DNA from: Chitinophagaceae bacterium
GTDB lineage: Bacteria; Bacteroidota; Bacteroidia; Chitinophagales; Chitinophagaceae
Assembly: GCA_947454235.1 (NCBI GenBank)
Contig: CANGIY010000009.1
Span: forward strand, 1-64,000
Direction of reading: 5' to 3'
DNA length: 64,000 nucleotides
In this document: piece by piece, positions 62,313 through 64,000 of the stretch
How the letters are laid out: each line of letters starts with the position of its first letter
How positions within the stretch are numbered: position 1 is the stretch's first letter
Notes under the pieces: model-generated
Seen by the model: only the letters and a program-made list of their open reading frames with translations
Databases searched by the model: none
What the model was told of the DNA's origin: nothing
Translations under genes and position numbers: made by a program

Positions 62313-62532
62313 AATGTTTATTTGAACTGTTTTTTGAAACGCTGATTCCTTTTAACATGCTAAAAGCCAAAGAACCCATGACACCAAAGTAGATACTGCT
62401 ATTGATGGGGCTTGAGGTGATAGCGCAGTTACCGGAAGCACACCCTACAAAGTACCAGTAACCCAATCCGGCAACTGCACCAGTTATCATCCCTGCAATT
62501 TCCCAACCATATTTTCTAGCCAAATCTCTCAT
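62305..62532 (-). CDS. DUF6132 family small membrane protein
   Basis: 75 residues. GWEIAGMITGAVAGLGYWYFVGCASGNCAITSSPINSSIYFGVMGSLAFSML has two membrane segments around a conserved C-A-S-G-N-C pair, the DUF6132 pattern. These proteins accompany rhodanese genes in Bacteroidota; the cysteine pair could pass sulfur or electrons across the membrane (inference). First gene of the operon; a TAGACCTTTG on the minus strand near 62566-62575 is a possible weak promoter. Confidence 0.72.
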   Translation of the reverse strand: MRDLARKYGWEIAGMITGAVAGLGYWYFVGCASGNCAITSSPINSSIYFGVMGSLAFSMLKGISVSKNSSNKHYE

Positions 62533-62696
62533 TGTTGTTTCAGCAGCTTTTGCTCTGTTTTGCTACACAAAGGTCTATCGCCCCACAAGCGATTTTGGGA
62601 ACATTTGTTGTATAACTTGTGGTTGATGTGTGAAAGTTGTGTTAAAGGGGGTGGGGTTTTAAAAACACACTCCATCTTGAAACTTTTTTAAGTGCA

Positions 62697-63593
62697 TCAT
62701 TCCACCCACCCTATTTCAAAGTACTGCAACAGGGCTTTGTAGTTGTCTTGCGCCGAAAGGCAGGTATCTAACAGGTATTCTCTTACGCGGTTCCACTCCT
62801 GCAAACCCCTGTAGTAAAAGTGTTTTAAGTGGTCTTCGATAATAAAGGGCACAATATTATTCGCCAGGCATTCCTTGAACATGATGAGCCTGCCCACCCT
62901 GCCATTACCATCCTGAAAAGGGTGAATCATTTCAAATTGATAATGGAATGCCACAATGTCTTCCAGCGTCTTTTGCTGAAGCAGATTATAGTTATTCAAT
63001 AGCTTTTTCATTTGCTTACCTAATTCCTTGGGGTGGGTGGTTTCAACACCCGCAACTTCATTGGGCAGTTTTTTGTAGGCGCCCACATTAAACCAGTCTT
63101 TTCTGCTGTCAGATGTGCCATTTTTTAAAATAGCATGGAGTTCTTTGATGAATTGCTCCGAAAGCGGTTCTGTGGCATTGATAATCATGAATTCAATGCA
63201 CCTGAAGTGATTGGTAGTTTCAACAATATCATCGACATTCACTACTTCGTTTGTCAGCCCAATTGTATTGGTTTCAAAAATAAAACGTGTTTGGTCGGCA
63301 GTAAGCTTGCTACCTTCTATTTTATTTGAATTGTAGGTAAAGTCAATTTGTGTGCGGTGGTATATGCCGCCTTTCAGGCGCATTGTGCGCTCTTCTTTAA
63401 GCCGCTGTAATAAAGCAGAATCGGGCTGCGAATTGGGTAACGAAATGACCGTGGTTAAAGCATTCAAAGGTATATTCCACGTTTTCCCAACCAGGAAGGC
63501 TCCATCAATTTTTCCGGTACGGCAATGGTGCCTCACCGTGCGTTCCGGTAAGCCTGATTTTTGAGCATATTCACTCACTGATAAAAACCGCAT
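62697..63593 (-). CDS. HTH-Fic protein (AMP-transferase type)
   Basis: 298 residues. An N-terminal MerR/excisionase-like HTH (LSVSEYAQKSGLPERTVRHHCRTGKIDGAFLVGKTWNIPL, about 4-43) precedes a Fic domain. The inhibitory-helix motif SNKIEG is at 89-94, before the core as in class II Fic proteins, and the catalytic motif HPFQDGNGRVGR at 224-235 is complete. Fic proteins usually transfer AMP to target proteins. The HTH and the operator-like palindrome over its own promoter suggest self-control. No antitoxin gene is adjacent; inhibition is built in. Confidence 0.88.
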   Translation of the reverse strand: MRFLSVSEYAQKSGLPERTVRHHCRTGKIDGAFLVGKTWNIPLNALTTVISLPNSQPDSALLQRLKEERTMRLKGGIYHRTQIDFTYNSNKIEGSKLTADQTRFIFETNTIGLTNEVVNVDDIVETTNHFRCIEFMIINATEPLSEQFIKELHAILKNGTSDSRKDWFNVGAYKKLPNEVAGVETTHPKELGKQMKKLLNNYNLLQQKTLEDIVAFHYQFEMIHPFQDGNGRVGRLIMFKECLANNIVPFIIEDHLKHFYYRGLQEWNRVREYLLDTCLSAQDNYKALLQYFEIGWVE

Positions 63594-63602
63594 AGTTAAA
63601 AG

Positions 63603-63654
63603 TTTGCCGATATCGGCAAAAATAGGGTAAAATCATCCATTTCCTTTGCCGATA
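63603..63654 (-). promoter_or_regulatory. Operator-like palindrome over the Fic gene promoter
   Basis: TTTGCCGATATCGGCAAA (63603-63620) is a perfect 18 bp palindrome. It overlaps the -7 box TATTTTTG (minus strand, 63624-63617), which is 23 bases before the ATG. A second half-site, TTTGCCGATA, lies at 63645-63654, 42 bases away, close to four helical turns. Confidence 0.65.
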
Positions 63655-63674
63655 ATCACTAATGGGCACAAAAA

Positions 63675-63698
63675 AAGTCCGCCGGTGAGGGCGGACTT
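63675..63698 (-). terminator. Terminator of the right-edge gene
   Basis: AAGTCCGCC (63675-63683) pairs with GGCGGACTT (63690-63698), with seven T on the minus strand. Confidence 0.75.
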
Positions 63699-63717
63699 GA
63701 AATATGTTGTTGAACTA

Positions 63718-64000
63718 CTAGTTTATTTTTTCGTTCCAGTTGTAGGTATCATAATCAGTAGCCCAGTTAAACTCTCTCCATTTGTAAGAGAAGGGCATAA
63801 TAACCAACGAAACCATCAAATGATTATGAGAAGTTACTTTGAAAGGACCATCAGTAAATGGTGCCAAACCGTAATTGTAAGTAGTGTTAGAAGAATTAAT
63901 CAGCTCGCAATTACCCCATGTGTACATGGCCCTTACTTTGAAGCAAACTTTCGCAAAAAAAGAAAGGTCAGCATTGAAGTATGGATAAAGACCAAAGTTA
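63718..64000 (-). CDS. C-terminal part of an unknown protein, beta-barrel-like (partial)
   Basis: The frame is open from the right window edge to TAA at 63718 (93 codons), so the start is outside. The peptide (NFGLYPYFNADLSFFAKVCFKV, TTYNYGLAPFTDGPFKVTSHNH, YKWREFNWATDYDTYN) alternates aromatic and polar residues like outer-membrane or secreted beta proteins. It does not end in a typical C-terminal barrel strand. Family not recognised. Confidence 0.55.
   Translation of the reverse strand, partial: NFGLYPYFNADLSFFAKVCFKVRAMYTWGNCELINSSNTTYNYGLAPFTDGPFKVTSHNHLMVSLVIMPFSYKWREFNWATDYDTYNWNEKIN

Noticed and set aside
1-64000. tRNA, rRNA, CRISPR arrays, riboswitches
   Set aside because: I looked through all spacers for T-arm/CCA patterns, regularly spaced repeats and known aptamer-like structures and saw none I could support.

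Overview
The window is chromosomal DNA from a member of the Bacteroidota, most likely Chitinophagales-like, although the genus cannot be read from the sequence. The signs are: promoters of the Bacteroidota type (TTG, then about 17-21 bases, then TAnnTTTG); almost no Shine-Dalgarno sequences; a one-piece SecDF; a CarB without the C-terminal regulatory domain; type IX secretion sorting domains; and families largely confined to this phylum (DUF6089, DUF6132, DUF2586-like sheath, DUF6046). No rRNA, tRNA or CRISPR array was seen.

Layout. 1-4.6 kb: a partial NHL-repeat secreted protein, a REP-like repeat patch, lolD-like and ispE, and a Uma2 protein. 4.7-14 kb: mainly plus-strand housekeeping genes (UbiD family, VOC, LOG family, clpX, a beta-barrel, truB, mnmG, recX, apaG), then nadA facing back. 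Three parS-like palindromes lie around truB and mnmG. The gene-free stretch between nadA and an ABC-F gene carries several DnaA-box-like sequences and may be the replication origin. A 159 bp element with 28 bp inverted arms overlaps the end of the ABC-F gene. 15.7-29.4 kb: ABC-F, a lysine-rich secreted protein, a TPR protein, rmuC, a lipoprotein, DUF6089, DUF349, gcvT, a TonB-dependent receptor with a coupled small protein, and a lipoprotein.

29.6-40.5 kb is the most unusual part. It is a compact plus-strand cassette of phage structural genes: protease/scaffold, major capsid, sheath, tube, a tail chaperone with a probable -1 frameshift, a short tape-measure candidate, hub, spike, gp25, LysM, gpJ, gpI and fibre. 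All frames are intact. No terminase, portal, integrase/transposase, replication or lysis gene is present. The cassette ends by sharing a TTAA with the stop codon of mreD. It looks like a domesticated Mu-like remnant.

40.5-57.3 kb: mreBCD, carB, a sorting-domain protein, a thioesterase, nth, a CcoI-type copper ATPase with an upstream helical protein, secDF, a tandem LytTR-like operator before a 31-residue membrane peptide, an aldehyde dehydrogenase and an RluE-type pseudouridine synthase. 57.7-64 kb: a VOC protein, a repeat-rich spacer, a seven-gene sulfur/thiol operon (four rhodanese domains, two thioredoxin domains, a CoA-disulfide reductase-like enzyme and two small membrane proteins), an HTH-Fic protein with a palindromic operator over its own promoter, and a partial gene at the right edge.
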